Assembly: GCA_051294375.1 (NCBI GenBank)
Contig: CM119265.1
Coordinates: 28,916,540-28,980,539, forward strand
Direction: 5' to 3'
Length of the DNA stretch: 64,000 nt
Origin: Paraspadella gotoi
Lineage: Eukaryota; Chaetognatha
Notes under the pieces: model-generated
Told to the model about the DNA's origin: nothing
What the model saw: the letters and a program-made list of their open reading frames with translations, nothing else
The model's database searches: none
Program-made: the position numbers and the translations under genes
Part shown: positions 1 through 12,372 of the stretch, one piece after another
Numbering within the stretch: the first letter of the stretch is position 1
Layout of the letters: the number at the start of each line of letters is the position of its first letter

Positions 1-112
1 TCTCTCTCTCTCCCTCTTCCGTCCGAGGTTAAGTCCTATGGCTCCTCGGGTCTCACCAGAGAGTCGCCCGTTTGATCCAAAAGGATAAAATCGCCGGCGA
101 CCGTGGCGGTCT

Positions 113-300
113 NNNNNNNNNNNNNNNNNNNNNNNNNNNNNNNNNNNNNNNNNNNNNNNNNNNNNNNNNNNNNNNNNNNNNNNNNNNNNNNNNNNNNNNN
201 NNNNNNNNNNNNNNNNNNNNNNNNNNNNNNNNNNNNNNNNNNNNNNNNNNNNNNNNNNNNNNNNNNNNNNNNNNNNNNNNNNNNNNNNNNNNNNNNNNNN
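113..300. other. assembly gap (N run)
   Basis: Run of N. Further gaps lie at 1451-2297, 2796-3010 and 15993-16017. The gap at 2796 starts directly after a (TC)n tract and the one at 1451 lies inside a long purine tract, so low-complexity DNA probably broke the assembly. Confidence 0.99.
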
Positions 301-464
301 GTGGTCAAAGGTGGGGAGTTTTGTGTGTGGAGTTGGATGGAAAAGGTTTTGTGTGTTGGAGAGAAATTCGGAAAAAAGAAAAGAAAAAAAAAAGAAAATA
401 GAGAATTAGATGAAAATACAACAACGGTCAAATATTTTAAAATAGTTTAACGTAAAATAAAAAG

Positions 465-515
465 GACATGGTTCGACTAAGATCTTCATCAGCGCCAAAA
501 TAAGTTTTGAATTAA
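465..515. repeat. fragment of the 'ACATGTTTCG ... CTTCATCAGC' repeat
   Basis: Carries ACATGGTTCGACT followed by CTTCATCAGCGCC. The same motif pair occurs at about 26040-26100 and, as a complete hairpin element, at 40892-40999. Confidence 0.45.
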
Positions 516-2762
516 CAGAAAAAGTTGGCTTAATTTCAAACGCAACGAATCGAAAGATAGTTCACAATAGAAAAAAAATTGTTAGAATTCCTGACCTAGA
601 AAAAAAGAAAAAGAAAAAAAAATGTAAAAATAAAAAATAAAATCAAAAAATTAAAAAAAGAAAAGAAAAGAAATAAGAGGATAATCGAAGTTTCCATCCT
701 ACATCGCGTGAGGCAGTTTAGATTTCACAATCCGTTTCCCGTTCACAGTTGCCACCTTTCACATCACCTTCAGATCATGTCCATCATGTCCTTTTTCCAT
801 GTCCCTCGTTTTTCACTGTCCTCATGTTTTACACTTCTCCTCTTTTTGCTATCCCTGACCCTATTAGTTTCACACCTACCTCGTCTCCCACATCTAAGTA
901 CAACTTCACAGAGCAGAGATAGAGGAAGATGAGGAGATAAAGGGAAGAGGAGGAGGAGGAGGAGGAGGAACAAGAGGAGGAAAGAAGAAAGAAGGAAAGA
1001 AGGAACAAAGATGCCCGAGTATCAATTTGGAGGAAATTTTTTAAAAAAATGGTTTGACCTCTTATAGAGGGAAAGAGGGAGAAGGAGAGGGAGAGGAAAG
1101 AAGAAGAAAGGGAGGAAGAGGGAGAGGAAGAGTAAGAAGATGAGAAAGAGAATGAAGAAGAGGAAGAGCGAGACGGATAGGAAGAAGGAGAGGGAGAAAG
1201 AGAAGGAAAGGAAGTGGGGGAAGAACAGGAAGAGGAAGAGAGTGAAGAAGAGAAAGAGAAAGAAGGAGAGGAAGAGGGAAAAGAAGAGGTAAAGGAGAAG
1301 GAAGAAAGTGAGGAAGAGGTAGAGGGAGAGGGAGAGTAAGAGGAAAGAGGAAAAGAGTGAGGAAGAGGTAGAGGAAGAGGAAGAGGGAGAGAAAGAACGA
1401 GAGGATGAATCGAAGAAGCGGAAGAGAAAAAGAAAAGGAAATAACAAAGANNNNNNNNNNNNNNNNNNNNNNNNNNNNNNNNNNNNNNNNNNNNNNNNNN
1501 NNNNNNNNNNNNNNNNNNNNNNNNNNNNNNNNNNNNNNNNNNNNNNNNNNNNNNNNNNNNNNNNNNNNNNNNNNNNNNNNNNNNNNNNNNNNNNNNNNNN
1601 NNNNNNNNNNNNNNNNNNNNNNNNNNNNNNNNNNNNNNNNNNNNNNNNNNNNNNNNNNNNNNNNNNNNNNNNNNNNNNNNNNNNNNNNNNNNNNNNNNNN
1701 NNNNNNNNNNNNNNNNNNNNNNNNNNNNNNNNNNNNNNNNNNNNNNNNNNNNNNNNNNNNNNNNNNNNNNNNNNNNNNNNNNNNNNNNNNNNNNNNNNNN
1801 NNNNNNNNNNNNNNNNNNNNNNNNNNNNNNNNNNNNNNNNNNNNNNNNNNNNNNNNNNNNNNNNNNNNNNNNNNNNNNNNNNNNNNNNNNNNNNNNNNNN
1901 NNNNNNNNNNNNNNNNNNNNNNNNNNNNNNNNNNNNNNNNNNNNNNNNNNNNNNNNNNNNNNNNNNNNNNNNNNNNNNNNNNNNNNNNNNNNNNNNNNNN
2001 NNNNNNNNNNNNNNNNNNNNNNNNNNNNNNNNNNNNNNNNNNNNNNNNNNNNNNNNNNNNNNNNNNNNNNNNNNNNNNNNNNNNNNNNNNNNNNNNNNNN
2101 NNNNNNNNNNNNNNNNNNNNNNNNNNNNNNNNNNNNNNNNNNNNNNNNNNNNNNNNNNNNNNNNNNNNNNNNNNNNNNNNNNNNNNNNNNNNNNNNNNNN
2201 NNNNNNNNNNNNNNNNNNNNNNNNNNNNNNNNNNNNNNNNNNNNNNNNNNNNNNNNNNNNNNNNNNNNNNNNNNNNNNNNNNNNNNNNNNNNNNNNNGGG
2301 GTTTGTCTCTGGCAACAAGCAATAGACCCATTGTCGAGAGGCAAAGACAGAGATATGGAGATTTGATGTATAGTTGGGGCTGAGGTTTGAAGGAGGAGGA
2401 GGAGGAGGAGGGGGAGGAGGAGAGGGAGGAGGAGGGGGAGAGGGAGGGTTGAGGAAAAGGAAGGAAAAGAAAAAGGAGGAAAAGAAAAAGGAAGAAAAAA
2501 GCAAAGGGAAGAAAAAAGGGAGAAAAAATAAAAGGGAGGAAAAAGAAAATGGGAAAAAAAGGGAAGAAAAAATGGAGGAAAAAGAAAAGGGAGGAAAAAT
2601 AAAAGAAGAAAAAAGGTTTCCTTTATCTCTTGTCTCTCGTTTTTGTCGCAGTAAATTATATTTTTCGTTTATTTTAAGACACAATTTTTGAAAAGAGGAA
2701 TGTGTCTCTGACTCTGTCTCAAGTTGTCTCTCTCTTTGTTTTTATACTTTATTTTATCTTTT

Positions 2763-2795
<33 letters not shown>

Positions 2796-3325
2796 NNNNN
2801 NNNNNNNNNNNNNNNNNNNNNNNNNNNNNNNNNNNNNNNNNNNNNNNNNNNNNNNNNNNNNNNNNNNNNNNNNNNNNNNNNNNNNNNNNNNNNNNNNNNN
2901 NNNNNNNNNNNNNNNNNNNNNNNNNNNNNNNNNNNNNNNNNNNNNNNNNNNNNNNNNNNNNNNNNNNNNNNNNNNNNNNNNNNNNNNNNNNNNNNNNNNN
3001 NNNNNNNNNNTCTCTTTCTCTCTTTCTCTCTCTCTTTCTCTTTCTTGTTCTTTTAGTTTTGTATTTTTGTATTTTTCTGTTTTTTGTTGACTAAAGCCTA
3101 AATTACAAGTTTTTTAAAATTTATTTTCGTTTGTTCTCTATTTTTATTTCTTTTATTTATTTTCTTCTTTCGGTCTCAAGAAATAACCTCATGTTCCGTC
3201 GCAAAAGATCGAGGAAATAAAGGCTTTTTTTGTTATTCCGGGCTGCGGTCATTTTCGAAGAAATTTAGACTGAAAGTGACCCCGCATTGGGTCTGACATT
3301 GCGGTCCGGTTTTCATTAAATTAAT

Positions 3326-3665
3326 ACAAAATATCTTTTTTAGATATTTTACATCTTCTTTTCCTTTCTTTCTTTCTCTCTTTACTTTTCTTTTCTTTTC
3401 TTTTCTTTTTTCCCTTTCTTTTCTTTTCTTTTCTTTCCTTTTCTTTTCTCATCTCTTTTCTTTTTTTCTTTCCTTTTCTCATCTTTTTTCTCTTCTCATC
3501 TACAAAATATCTTTTTTAGATATTTTACATCTTCTTTTCCTTTTTTTCTTTCTCTCTGTTCTTTTCTTTTCTTTTTTCCTTTCTTTTCTTTTCTTTTTCT
3601 TTCTTTTCTTTTCTTTTCTCTTTTCTTATTTTACATCTTCTTTTCCATTCTTTCTTTCTCTCTCT
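3326..3665. repeat. tandem duplication within pyrimidine tract
   Basis: A segment beginning ACAAAATATCTTTTTTAG and running into TTTTACATCTTC occurs at 3327 and again at about 3501, about 174 bp apart. A third partial copy (TTTTACATCTTCTTTTCC) lies near 3632. The sequence between copies is TTTTC/TTTCC simple repeat. Confidence 0.8.
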
Positions 3666-3752
3666 TCCTTTTTTATTTTCTTTTTTCTTTTTTTTTCTTT
3701 TCTCTTTGCTTTTCTTTTCTTTTCATTTCTTTTTTTTTCTTTTTTTGTCTTT

Positions 3753-3784
<32 letters not shown>

Positions 3785-3990
3785 CTTTTTTTTCCTTTCT
3801 TTTCTTTTCTTTTCTCTTCTTTTTTTTCTTTTCTTTTCTTTTCTTTTCTTATATTTTCTTTTATTTTCTTTTCCTTTCCTTTCCTTTCTTTTCTCTTTCT
3901 TTTTTTTCTCTTTTCTTTTCTTTCCTTTATTTTTCCTTTTCTTTTCTTTTTTTTCTTCTCTTTCCTCCTTGCCTTTCTCTTCTCTTTCCT
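3361..3990. repeat. (TTTTC)n-type pyrimidine tract
   Basis: About 630 bp of almost pure T/C made of TTTTC and TTTCC units. It produces spurious Lys/Glu/Arg-only and Phe/Leu/Ser-only frames. Confidence 0.95.
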
Positions 3991-4103
3991 CGTTAAATCG
4001 AAACACGACTTCACCTCAACGAATTAACTGCGAATCGTAATTTTCTTTAACGAGGAAATAAAAAAAAGAGAAGAGAAAAACAAGAGAAAAAGAAAAGAGA
4101 TAA

Positions 4104-4107
<4 letters not shown>

Positions 4108-4158
<51 letters not shown>
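4108..4158. repeat. (GA)n microsatellite
   Basis: About 25 uninterrupted GA units followed by a slightly degenerate tail. Confidence 0.95.
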
Positions 4159-4161
<3 letters not shown>

Positions 4162-4822
4162 GAGTGAGAAGCAGAAAAAAGATGCGTGATACCTAACTAG
4201 TGAACATAAAATCAGTAAAGAAATCAATTTATTAAAGGAAAAATATGTAGAAAACTATAATCAAAACGACAATTACTGACATGACATGAAATGACATTAG
4301 AAACCCTTTATTGCAATATACAATATATACATTACAATATACAATCTACAATTCTCTGTTACCTCCTCTACATTTTTATAGACGTTAGAGAGTAGTGAAA
4401 ATTCTAAAAGACAATTATGAACAACTACTCTTTAATATACTTTTTTAATAACATCCCACACATTTTATAACTCCCAACGTATCTGTTATTGCCTCTACCT
4501 TTCTTTCTTACCTCTATCCCTTCTAAAAGATTTCTTCCACCTCTTTGTTCTCTCCTCTACTTCTCTTTTCTGACCCTTGCCTCTCTAAAAACTTTCCTCA
4601 CCTCTCTCTCTCTCCTTTCCTCCACCTTTCTTTCCTCTCCTTCACCTCTTTCTCTCTCTTTGCTCACTCCTCTCCCTTTCATTCCACCTCTCTATTAACA
4701 TTTGCTATCCACCTTCCTGAATTAAATCTCCATCCACCTCTTTCTTCTCTTCTCCAACCCTGTCCCCTCTCATAAACTTCTCTATTAACTCCTTCTACCT
4801 CTCTTTTTTCCCCACCCTTCAG

Positions 4823-5491
4823 GCGAATCTCTTACCTCTGGAGGCGGGACGGTTCACTGGTCCTCCATCGCCTACTGGGAAGGAAGGAAGCGGGTTGGGA
4901 GACTTTTCTATGTATTTGACTCTGTGGTCAATATATTTCAGGTGAGCAGATGGGATAGAGATGGGATAAAGATGGGAAAGAGACAGGAAAGAAATACGAT
5001 AGAGAGAAAAATAGGATGGAAAGACTCTTCTATGTCTTTGACTTAAACCCGCATAAATTTTCTAATTATTAATTAATTATAATTATTAATTATCTATCTC
5101 CCCCCCTCACTCAACTTAGGAACTACCTCACGGAACAGGGATGTGTCTCGGCGTCCTCCAATCCAAAAACTCCTCCTCCTCCCCTTCCTCCTCCTCTTCA
5201 TCTTCCTCTTCCTCGGACTCTTCCTCTCCCGCCTCCCTCGCCGGGGTCCTCTCCCGCGCCGTCGCCGCCCGGAAACGCTGCTCCGCCGCTCGATCCTCGC
5301 CGCCGCCCTCCGCCGCGCTCTCCGCCGTCGCCGACGACGCCACGCGGCGAACGCGAGCCAAGATCGGCGGAGGCGTGGTACTTTGGCGAGAGACTTCCGG
5401 AGTTTGGGTTTATAATCGGAGCGAATTTCCTGTTTTCGTCAATTCGCCGACGCTGGACGGACAGAATTCGCCGGCCGTGGTAGTGAGGAAG
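4823..5491 (+). CDS. SMAD-family MH2 domain, two exons (partial gene)
   Basis: Exons 4823-4941 and 5120-5491 are bounded by CAG/TAG acceptors and GTGAG donors and join in phase 0. Exon 1 reads [20 protein letters not shown], the start of an MH2 domain (SMADs have W-C-S-I-A/S-Y-x-E...R-V-G-E-x-F). Exon 2 has [11 protein letters not shown] (cf. R-F-C-L-G-L-L-S-N) and then [14 protein letters not shown] and [20 protein letters not shown], matching the R-R-x-I-G-K-G-V-x-L strand and the F-V-Q-S strand; the G-V-W-V wording is closest to SMAD4. Between them sits an extra segment of roughly 55 residues, Ser-rich from a TCC/TCT microsatellite and then Arg/Ala-rich and GC-rich. SMADs are transcription factors acting downstream of TGF-beta/BMP receptors. 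I did not find an MH1 domain or the C-terminal L3/helix-5 exons, so class (R-SMAD or SMAD4) and integrity are open. A possible later exon lies near 7264-7432 but is weak. Confidence 0.85.
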
Positions 5492-5876
5492 GTGAGAGAG
5501 AAAGGAAAGGGGGGGAAAAAGGGCAAAACGATATTGAGTTCTTAAATCTCATTTACATATTGTAGCAGTTTATATAATTTCTTATTTTGATACGGTTTTT
5601 ATAGAAGTCTTTTTTTACTATTTTAGCAATACTTTTAAAAGGGCTTAATAATAATTAAGTTTTCTATATAATATTCAAATATCTTATTGTTTTTTGTACG
5701 GAGCTTTATGAATGGAAGTTTTTTCTTATTCTGATAAACTGTATCATGTTTGATAGAACATTGTTATTTTTATTGTTTATGTTAATACTGTTTTTAGTAT
5801 TAAAATTTAAAAAAAATATCGTATCAAAATATGCAAAAACGGTTTAAAGAGTAAATAATTGTAATGTTTTATCCCG

Positions 5877-6185
5877 TATCTCTCTCCATCTCCCCCCCTC
5901 TCTCCTCTTCCCCCACTCTCTCACTCTTCCCCCTCTCTCCTCTTCCCCCCCTCTTCTCCTCTTCCCCCCTCTCTCCTCTTCCCCTCTCGCGTACTTCCCC
6001 TCCTCTCCCTCTTCCCCCCCTCTCTCCTCTTTCCCCCCTCTCTCCTCTTCCCCCCTCTTCTCCTCTTCCCTCTCCCTCTCCCTCTCTCATTCCCCCCTCT
6101 CATCCTCTTCCCCTGCCCTCTCTCAGGTCTTCCCCCCTCCTCTTCCTCTTCCCTCCCACCTCGTCTCCTCTTCCCCTCTCTCTTT
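5877..6185. repeat. C/T-rich tract
   Basis: Imperfect repeats of CTCTCCTCTTCCCCC over about 300 bp. The Pro/Ser/Leu open frames here are artefacts of this composition. Confidence 0.9.
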
Positions 6186-7015
6186 ACTACGGACATTGAT
6201 TCAATTATTATGATTGATTTCGACTAATTGATTTCGCATTAATTAAATTCTTCTTTCGATATGAATACATACATCTGTAGTTTTCATCTACTTTGAATTT
6301 ATAATTGATTACTATTTAATTTTTATGATTGATTGATTGTACCACTAGTGTAATTGCCGGGAGGTGGGAGGACTGCGTTCTTCCTCTCGTCCGGACTCTG
6401 TTCCTACCCCACACTATTTGAATTTATTTGATTTGATTTTATGGAATTTGTTTATTGATCCATTTGTTTGGATTGAATGGAATGATTTTCCTTTGGTTGT
6501 TTGATTTGATAAAAATGATATGAGGCTTAGATTGATTGGACATGATAGAAGTGATGAGATGAGTTGATTTAATTAATAAAAGCTTATTATTAGTTAAATT
6601 CATTATTGATCTTATTTTACACTGTTGGATTTATTATCAGATGATTATATGATAAGGGTACAATGTGAAAATTGAATTTGCTCAATCGAAAAATGACTAT
6701 TGAATTGGGCTAATACAATTGGATTTCTTCCATTTAGTCAGTCAGAGATTCGCGAATATAAAATAAAAATTCAGTGAGAGATTTCATTGATGAAGCCCGG
6801 TATTATTTTCTTCAAAGAGAGACGATGGCGCACTTTTAAATCAACGGCCTAATTGGTAATTTATTAAAAAAAAATTTTGAGGTGAGAAAAATTTCTGGGA
6901 GGAGAAAAATTTCTTGACCTCGAAAACGAAGGAGAGCCACGCGAAGGCTTAATGTCGAGTGAGAAAATCAAAGAGAAAACATGAAAAAAGAAACGAGAGT
7001 AAGAGAGAGAAGAGC

Positions 7016-7019
7016 AGAC

Positions 7020-7069
<50 letters not shown>

Positions 7070-7260
7070 GAACTCCGTATCGAAAAAGGAAGAGGAAGCA
7101 AGGAAGAGGAGAAAAAAATGGAGATGGGAGGGGAGAGGAGGGAAGCGAGTCGAGAGAGAGAGAGAGGAGAGAGAGAGACAGAGAGGCAGAGAGAGAGAGA
7201 GAGAGAGAGGAGAGAGAAGAGAGCGAAGCAGAGAGGACGGAGGAGAGAGAGAGGAGAGAG
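7016..7260. repeat. interrupted (GA)n tract
   Basis: Several GA runs separated by short GAGGAGAG and GAAGAGG stretches. Confidence 0.9.
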
Positions 7261-9532
7261 ATGAGAGAGGCGTTCCTCGGCAACCTCTCAAGCGGATTTG
7301 AACGCAATCGACATTTGTTGTCTCCTGAGGATTCGACTTACAGGGAAGACAGGATCTTAACCACTCAAAGTTTTTCGTTTGGGGAATAGTGAGAACCGGC
7401 GGATGTTCGAAATCCCGGGTTTCTACAGGGTGAATCTTTTAAAATGGTATTAAAACAGTTTTGTTAAAACGTTACTGTAATAATTATAGACGTTTTCATA
7501 GAGTTTTAATTTCTTTTTTATTCTAATTTTTAAATGTTACTTTCTTAACGGCGCTTGAAAACACTAATTGCAATGAAATCATTGCGAAAGCCAAACGCAT
7601 TTCATCAAATTCAAGCGTTTTTTTTCTATTTTTTTATTTATTCAATACTATTATAGATATATACAATAATTAAATATCCAATACAAACTCTTACTCATGT
7701 CTCTGTCTGTATAGTCCTCGTTACTACTTTCCTTATTTTTCCTCCTTTCATCCGTCTTGTCCTTATTCTCATGTCCTTTTTTTTTGCTCCTTCTTTTTTC
7801 TCCGCCCATAAATCCGCCCCAATAAAGCGTTAATCGCCGTTTCATACAAATCCTTCTCGGATCAGAATAAAAGATTTTTCCGTCCTCAGATTCACGTTCA
7901 CGTTTCCGAACGCTTCCCTTCGTTCCTCCTCTGTAACTTCTCCCCCCCTTCCCCTCCTGTCTTCCTCTCCCCCTCTCCCTCTTCCTCCTCTGCTCTTCCT
8001 CGACGCGAGCGCTCTCATCCTCCTTGCCTCTTCTTCGCCCTCTGGTCCGTTCATACTCTCGGCCTGCTCTCGTCTCCCTCATCTCTCTCGACCCTGACTC
8101 CCCACATTCTCGCCTTTCGGACGGCGATCTGAGTGGCCATTTGAGCGAGAGAAGGGAAAAGTTCTATCGGATAACAAGGGGCTCTGCTCTCTCTGCTCTG
8201 TTCTTTCTTCTCTCTCTGTCTCCTCCTTCTTCCGTCTCTCTGCATCTCGATCTCTTCTCTTCTCTCTTCACTCTCTCATCTTCGCCTCGTCTCTCTTCTC
8301 TGTCTTCTAACGGAATCAACGCGGCGTCTGGATATTTTCTTATTTCATTAATTTTTTTTCCTTTGAGGATTTCTCTCTCCTCTCTGTCTCACTTCTGTCT
8401 GCCCCGACCGGTCCCACGAGCTCATGGTCCGTCTCCGTGGTATCTCACTCGCTCGTCTGCTGCTCCGTCTTTCTTCTTTCCTTCTGGGCGGCCATTCGCC
8501 ACATACATCCTTGGGGGTTTTATATATATTATTCTTTCTTCGAGCAGGAGAAAATTTAAAGATAACATAAATCTCGGAACGGAATTTTTCGTTTCTGTTT
8601 TCTTTTTTTCTGTTATTTTTTTATTTCGGGGATCGTTTTAGTCGTTTTGTGACGCCATCGGGACGCCGGGGTCTATTCTTTAGGTCTAGGCATCTAATTT
8701 TTAGATCGGAGCTATTTTTCGCTCCATTCTCGCCCATTGGACGATGATTTTCCACCGTTGGGGTCTTTTCCTGGTATTTAGATGCAGGTCCTTCGTCCGG
8801 GTCTGGTCCTCTCTTCGTTCAATACTTATATTATCTATTCATCTCATTAATATAATATATATTTATTATTCATATATACTTTATACTCTTTACTTTCAGG
8901 GGCTGTTTAAACTTAATCACTGAAATCCACCCGGGACCCACGACTTCGGCCATTCTTACAAAGTCTTTATTTCCATTTTCCCCAACACACACACACAACC
9001 CCCACAAAATAACTTTTTCATAAATTTTTTTTTTTGGGAAAAATGAAAAACTTTTGTTTTCTTTCCAATTATCGTGGTTTTAAAATGTTTTCTTACTCTT
9101 TTTTTTTGTGGCGCAGGCGATTCGTGTTTTTGTTTCTTAAATCGCCGATTTTTTTTTTATTTTTTATGTTAATTTTCATTTTATTTCCGTTTTATTTTTC
9201 TAATTTCGTCCTTGGCGCGGCAAAGGATTAGGGGTTACCGACTTCGAGGTGGACTAAAAGGGAGGGGAGAAATGTGAAAGATGTGAAGAAGAAAAAAAAG
9301 GGAATCGACAATACGAAAGAACGAATGAAAAAAAATGGAATCGTGAAAAGAATGTTGGTTATAAATCAATAATGCGGAGTACAATAAGTATGCCCGATCT
9401 AATACTTAGGGAGTGGCTTTATCATCAATTGAAACGTTTTCTTTGAAATATAATAAACCACTTCTTGAATAGGGAAGGCAGGTTCACTGGGGAGTCGAAT
9501 AATAAGACTGTGAGAGGCTGAATTGAATTAAT

Positions 9533-9644
9533 CTTGTAAGTGTGATGGAGGCCTAAGACCACCAAAGCCCGTCCAAAGTCAGGACACGATGCGCTTATTT
9601 ATTAATGAAATGGATAATTTATATATTGGTTGTACAATTTCATA
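9533..9644 (+). repeat. dispersed repeat R1, copy
   Basis: Contains GTGATGGAGGCC, CCGTCCAAAGTCAGG, GCGCTTATTTATTAATG and ATATATTGGTTGTAC in that order. These are the diagnostic blocks of a roughly 110-bp family found at least nine times in this window on both strands. Its end carries the small palindrome TTGGT-TGT-ACCAA. Confidence 0.85.
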
Positions 9645-9877
9645 AGGAATGAGTTTTTCAAATTATTGTAGCAGAAGCCATAACAGATTTCAAGTTTAGT
9701 TTAAATCTCCTAAACTAAAGTAATCCTTCCAACTCGACTCACTCGGTCTTACGCGACCGACTCTCGTGAAAGCCTTATTATTTTCTTGGATCGGTGAATG
9801 GGTTAACGATCTCATTCACTCCAACGACCGATTTCCCGGAAACATCCGGAAGGGAGTCATTCCACGGCGCCTCGAAC

Positions 9878-10330
9878 CTTGTCTTTGTACTTCGCCTTTC
9901 GTCTTTTGGTAACTTTCGCTTCGTCTTTTTGTACTTCGACTTTCGTCTTTTGTACTTCCGCACTTTCGTCTTTGTTTCGACTTTCGTCTTGGTTACTTCG
10001 ACTTTCGTCTTTTCGGTACTCGCTTTGTTTTGTACGTGCCTTTTCGCTTTGTACTATGCCTTCGACTTTTGTAACTTCGACTATTCATCTTTTTGTTATG
10101 CTTTCGTCTTTTGTACTTCGCTTTCGTCCTTGTGTACTTCGCCTTCGTCTTTGTACTCGACTTTTCGTCTTTTGTACTTGCCTTGTCTTGTATCGCCTTT
10201 TTCTTGCTACCCCTTCGCTTGACTTGCCGCTGTCGTCTTTGTACTTGCTTTCGTTCTTTCGTTCGCTTCGCCTTTCGTCTTTGTCTTTGTCTCGCTTTCT
10301 ATTTCGCCTTTCGTCAATTATCAATCGTAT
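9878..10330. repeat. degenerate ~20-bp minisatellite
   Basis: Variable copies of CTTTCGTCTTTTGTACTTCG run for about 450 bp. Unit length drifts between copies, so all three frames stay open for long distances. The Phe/Leu/Cys/Ser-rich ORFs over it are not genes. Confidence 0.9.
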
Positions 10331-10789
10331 TTCGTCATCCATCTTTCCGTCTTTCGTTAAATCGAACTCGACTTTTATCTTTTCCGGTAACGATAAAAAA
10401 TACTAGGAGTTTAATCTTTATGTGTTTATATCTTTATTGCGACTTAATCATCTTAAAAAGAATCTGTTATGATTGTCTGTCTGTTCTGCTGTCTGTCATG
10501 TCCTATCGGCGCTCTTTCTTTTTTTATATTTTTTCTTTCTTTCTTAGTCTTTCTTCTTCTTGTATTTTTTCTTCTTTCTTCTTTCTTCTTTTTCCTTTTT
10601 CTTTCTTTCTTCTTTCTTTCTTTCTCTCCTTATCTCTAATATGTTAGGAATGCAAATTATTCGTGACTAAACCCTAGAGCGAGGGTTATCTTTAATTAGT
10701 TTATTCTTATTTCATAATAAAGACGAAGTTTCGATCCATGATAATTATTAAAAACATTTTTGTTGGATGAGAAAAGAAATGGAAAGGAG

Positions 10790-10792
<3 letters not shown>

Positions 10793-10842
<50 letters not shown>

Positions 10843-11036
10843 GGAGAGAGAGGGAAGAAGAAAGAGGAACGGGATGGAGAAGACACACAAGTGAAGAGAG
10901 TAGAGAGATTAAGGGGCGAGAACAGCTTGTAAGCGTGAGCAGAAGGTGAAGAGAGAGAGAGATAAGAGAAAAGAGAGAGATAGAGAGATAGAGAGATAGA
11001 GAAGAGAGAAAGAGAGAGAGAGAGCAGAGAGAGCAG
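10793..11036. repeat. (GA)n and GATA-containing purine tracts
   Basis: Two long GA blocks (10793-10860 and 10953-11036) with an intervening non-repetitive 90 bp. Confidence 0.9.
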
Positions 11037-12280
11037 AGTCATATACAATTTGCAAAAGTGCGATGAATGGTCATCATGCTTTTTCGTTTTGTTACATTAT
11101 GATTGATTAAATCTGCGCTGTAAACTCTAATAACAATACATAACAAATAACACCGATCGAGAGTTTAATTATTAACTTGGTCAAACGTGACCCTGTTATT
11201 TTGTTTCACTAGCACAACATTCACTTTTGTTTTGTTTTTTATAAGTGGTTCTCTCGCGTTTTTCTTTTTAATTGCATTAAGTTGAAGTGGAGCACGGGGG
11301 CCGGAGGGGGGGGGGGCGGCAAATGGAAATGAGAAACTAAAATCTTCGAGAAAAAATTATTATTGTAAGGGTTCTGTTTCAATTTAACAAGTCTCAGTGA
11401 AATAATCGGAGTTAATAAGATTAACTTATCTCTGTAATAAAAACTTAGTTTTGGCATTTTTCCAGGTGTAGATAACAAAATTTTCTCATTCTCTTAAAAA
11501 AAATATAAAAAATTTCCAATGGGCCGAGGCATCATATTATTTTCATTAGTAAAGGGATGTATTTAAAGTTTCGTGACTAATATATTAACATTTCAACATG
11601 ACATACCGCGTACTTTTTTTCCGTGACGCCGTCGCGCTCCGTCACAAAACGTGACACGTCGCAAAAAAATCGAAGATCAATGTTTTTTAAACTGTTTCTG
11701 TTTTCTTCGAATATGTTGTGTTTTTCTTTATTATTTTGGTTTCAAAAAACAATTCCTGATTACAGATTTACGCGTGAACGCATCATTTATCAAAAATGAA
11801 AAAAAAATTACGGGGATAAAGATTTGAGTAAGAATAAAAGACTAAATACATTTTATTATTTTTTTGCCCTAAAAAGTTTTTTAACTCTCTCGCGCGAGAG
11901 TTCTTTTTCTTTTCTTCCTCTCTTTTTTCCTCTCCTTTCCTCTCTGTATCTTCACTACTTTCCTTTCTTTTCCTCCTTTCCTCCCTCCCCCTTTGTCAAC
12001 TTCTTCCTTTCTCCCTCCGCCCTCTTTATTCCTCCTCTTCCTTCTTCTCTTCCGCCTCTTTCCTCCAACTTCCATCTGTGCCCGGGATGCAACCTCGAGG
12101 CCACGGCACTGAAAGGCTGCCGAAAACCGCCGTTTGGGGCGCGGGGGCCCGCGGAGGGGCGGGGGCGGGATGCGGCCAGTCGCCCAATGGTCCGCTGATT
12201 CGGGGGAGGGGGGGGTGGAGCGTTGGGGGTGAGGAGGGCCGGATGTGTAGATCTCTCGATAGTTTCCTCTTTTAAAGCTT

Positions 12281-12316
12281 CTCTCTCTCTCTCTCCTCTC
12301 TTCTCTCTCTCTCTCT

Positions 12317-12364
<48 letters not shown>

Positions 12365-12372
12365 TTCTCTCT
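12281..12372. repeat. (TC)n microsatellite
   Basis: Nearly pure CT run with a few short interruptions, just outside the last M13 block. Confidence 0.95.

Larger units (their letters stand above)
301..4822. other. gene-free low-complexity region
   Basis: I see no coding exon here. The stretch holds AT-rich DNA, a purine-rich block (about 910-1450 and 2390-2620), a pyrimidine block (3360-3990), an (AG)n microsatellite and C/T-rich DNA up to 4820. Long open frames made only of K/E/R or S/F/L residues are by-products of these tracts. If the SMAD gene downstream has an MH1 half, it would have to lie here, in the gaps, or outside the window; I could not find it. Confidence 0.7.
5492..9532. other. 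no recognised gene; low-complexity DNA
   Basis: AT-rich DNA with a C/T-rich tract at 5880-6185, GA tracts at 7016-7260 and C/T-rich DNA at 7900-8480. A GC-richer stretch (8000-8520) has open frames on both strands but none resembles a family I know. The piece at 7264-7432 ends in a plausible GTGAATC donor but has no convincing homology. Confidence 0.6.
9645..12060. other. no recognised gene; repeats and AT-rich DNA
   Basis: Holds a 20-bp minisatellite (9878-10330), TTCTTTC tracts (10530-10630) and GA tracts (10790-11035). The remainder is AT-rich with no exon I can support on either strand. Confidence 0.6.

Noticed and set aside
829-2684. Long minus-strand frames of Ser/Phe/Leu
   Set aside because: They cross an 847-base N run and pure purine DNA. 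Length comes from missing stop codons in low-complexity sequence.
3626-4014. Lys/Glu/Arg-only frames on the minus strand
   Set aside because: Entirely explained by the TTTTC tract.
7264-7432. Possible third SMAD exon (frame containing DICCLLRIRL)
   Set aside because: Weak resemblance to the C-I-L-R-M-S-F strand, an in-frame stop soon after and no F-V-K-G-W. Not enough to annotate.
9794-10647. Overlapping Phe/Leu/Cys/Ser-rich frames on the plus strand
   Set aside because: They lie on the 20-bp minisatellite and TTCTTTC tracts; three frames are open at once, typical of repeats.
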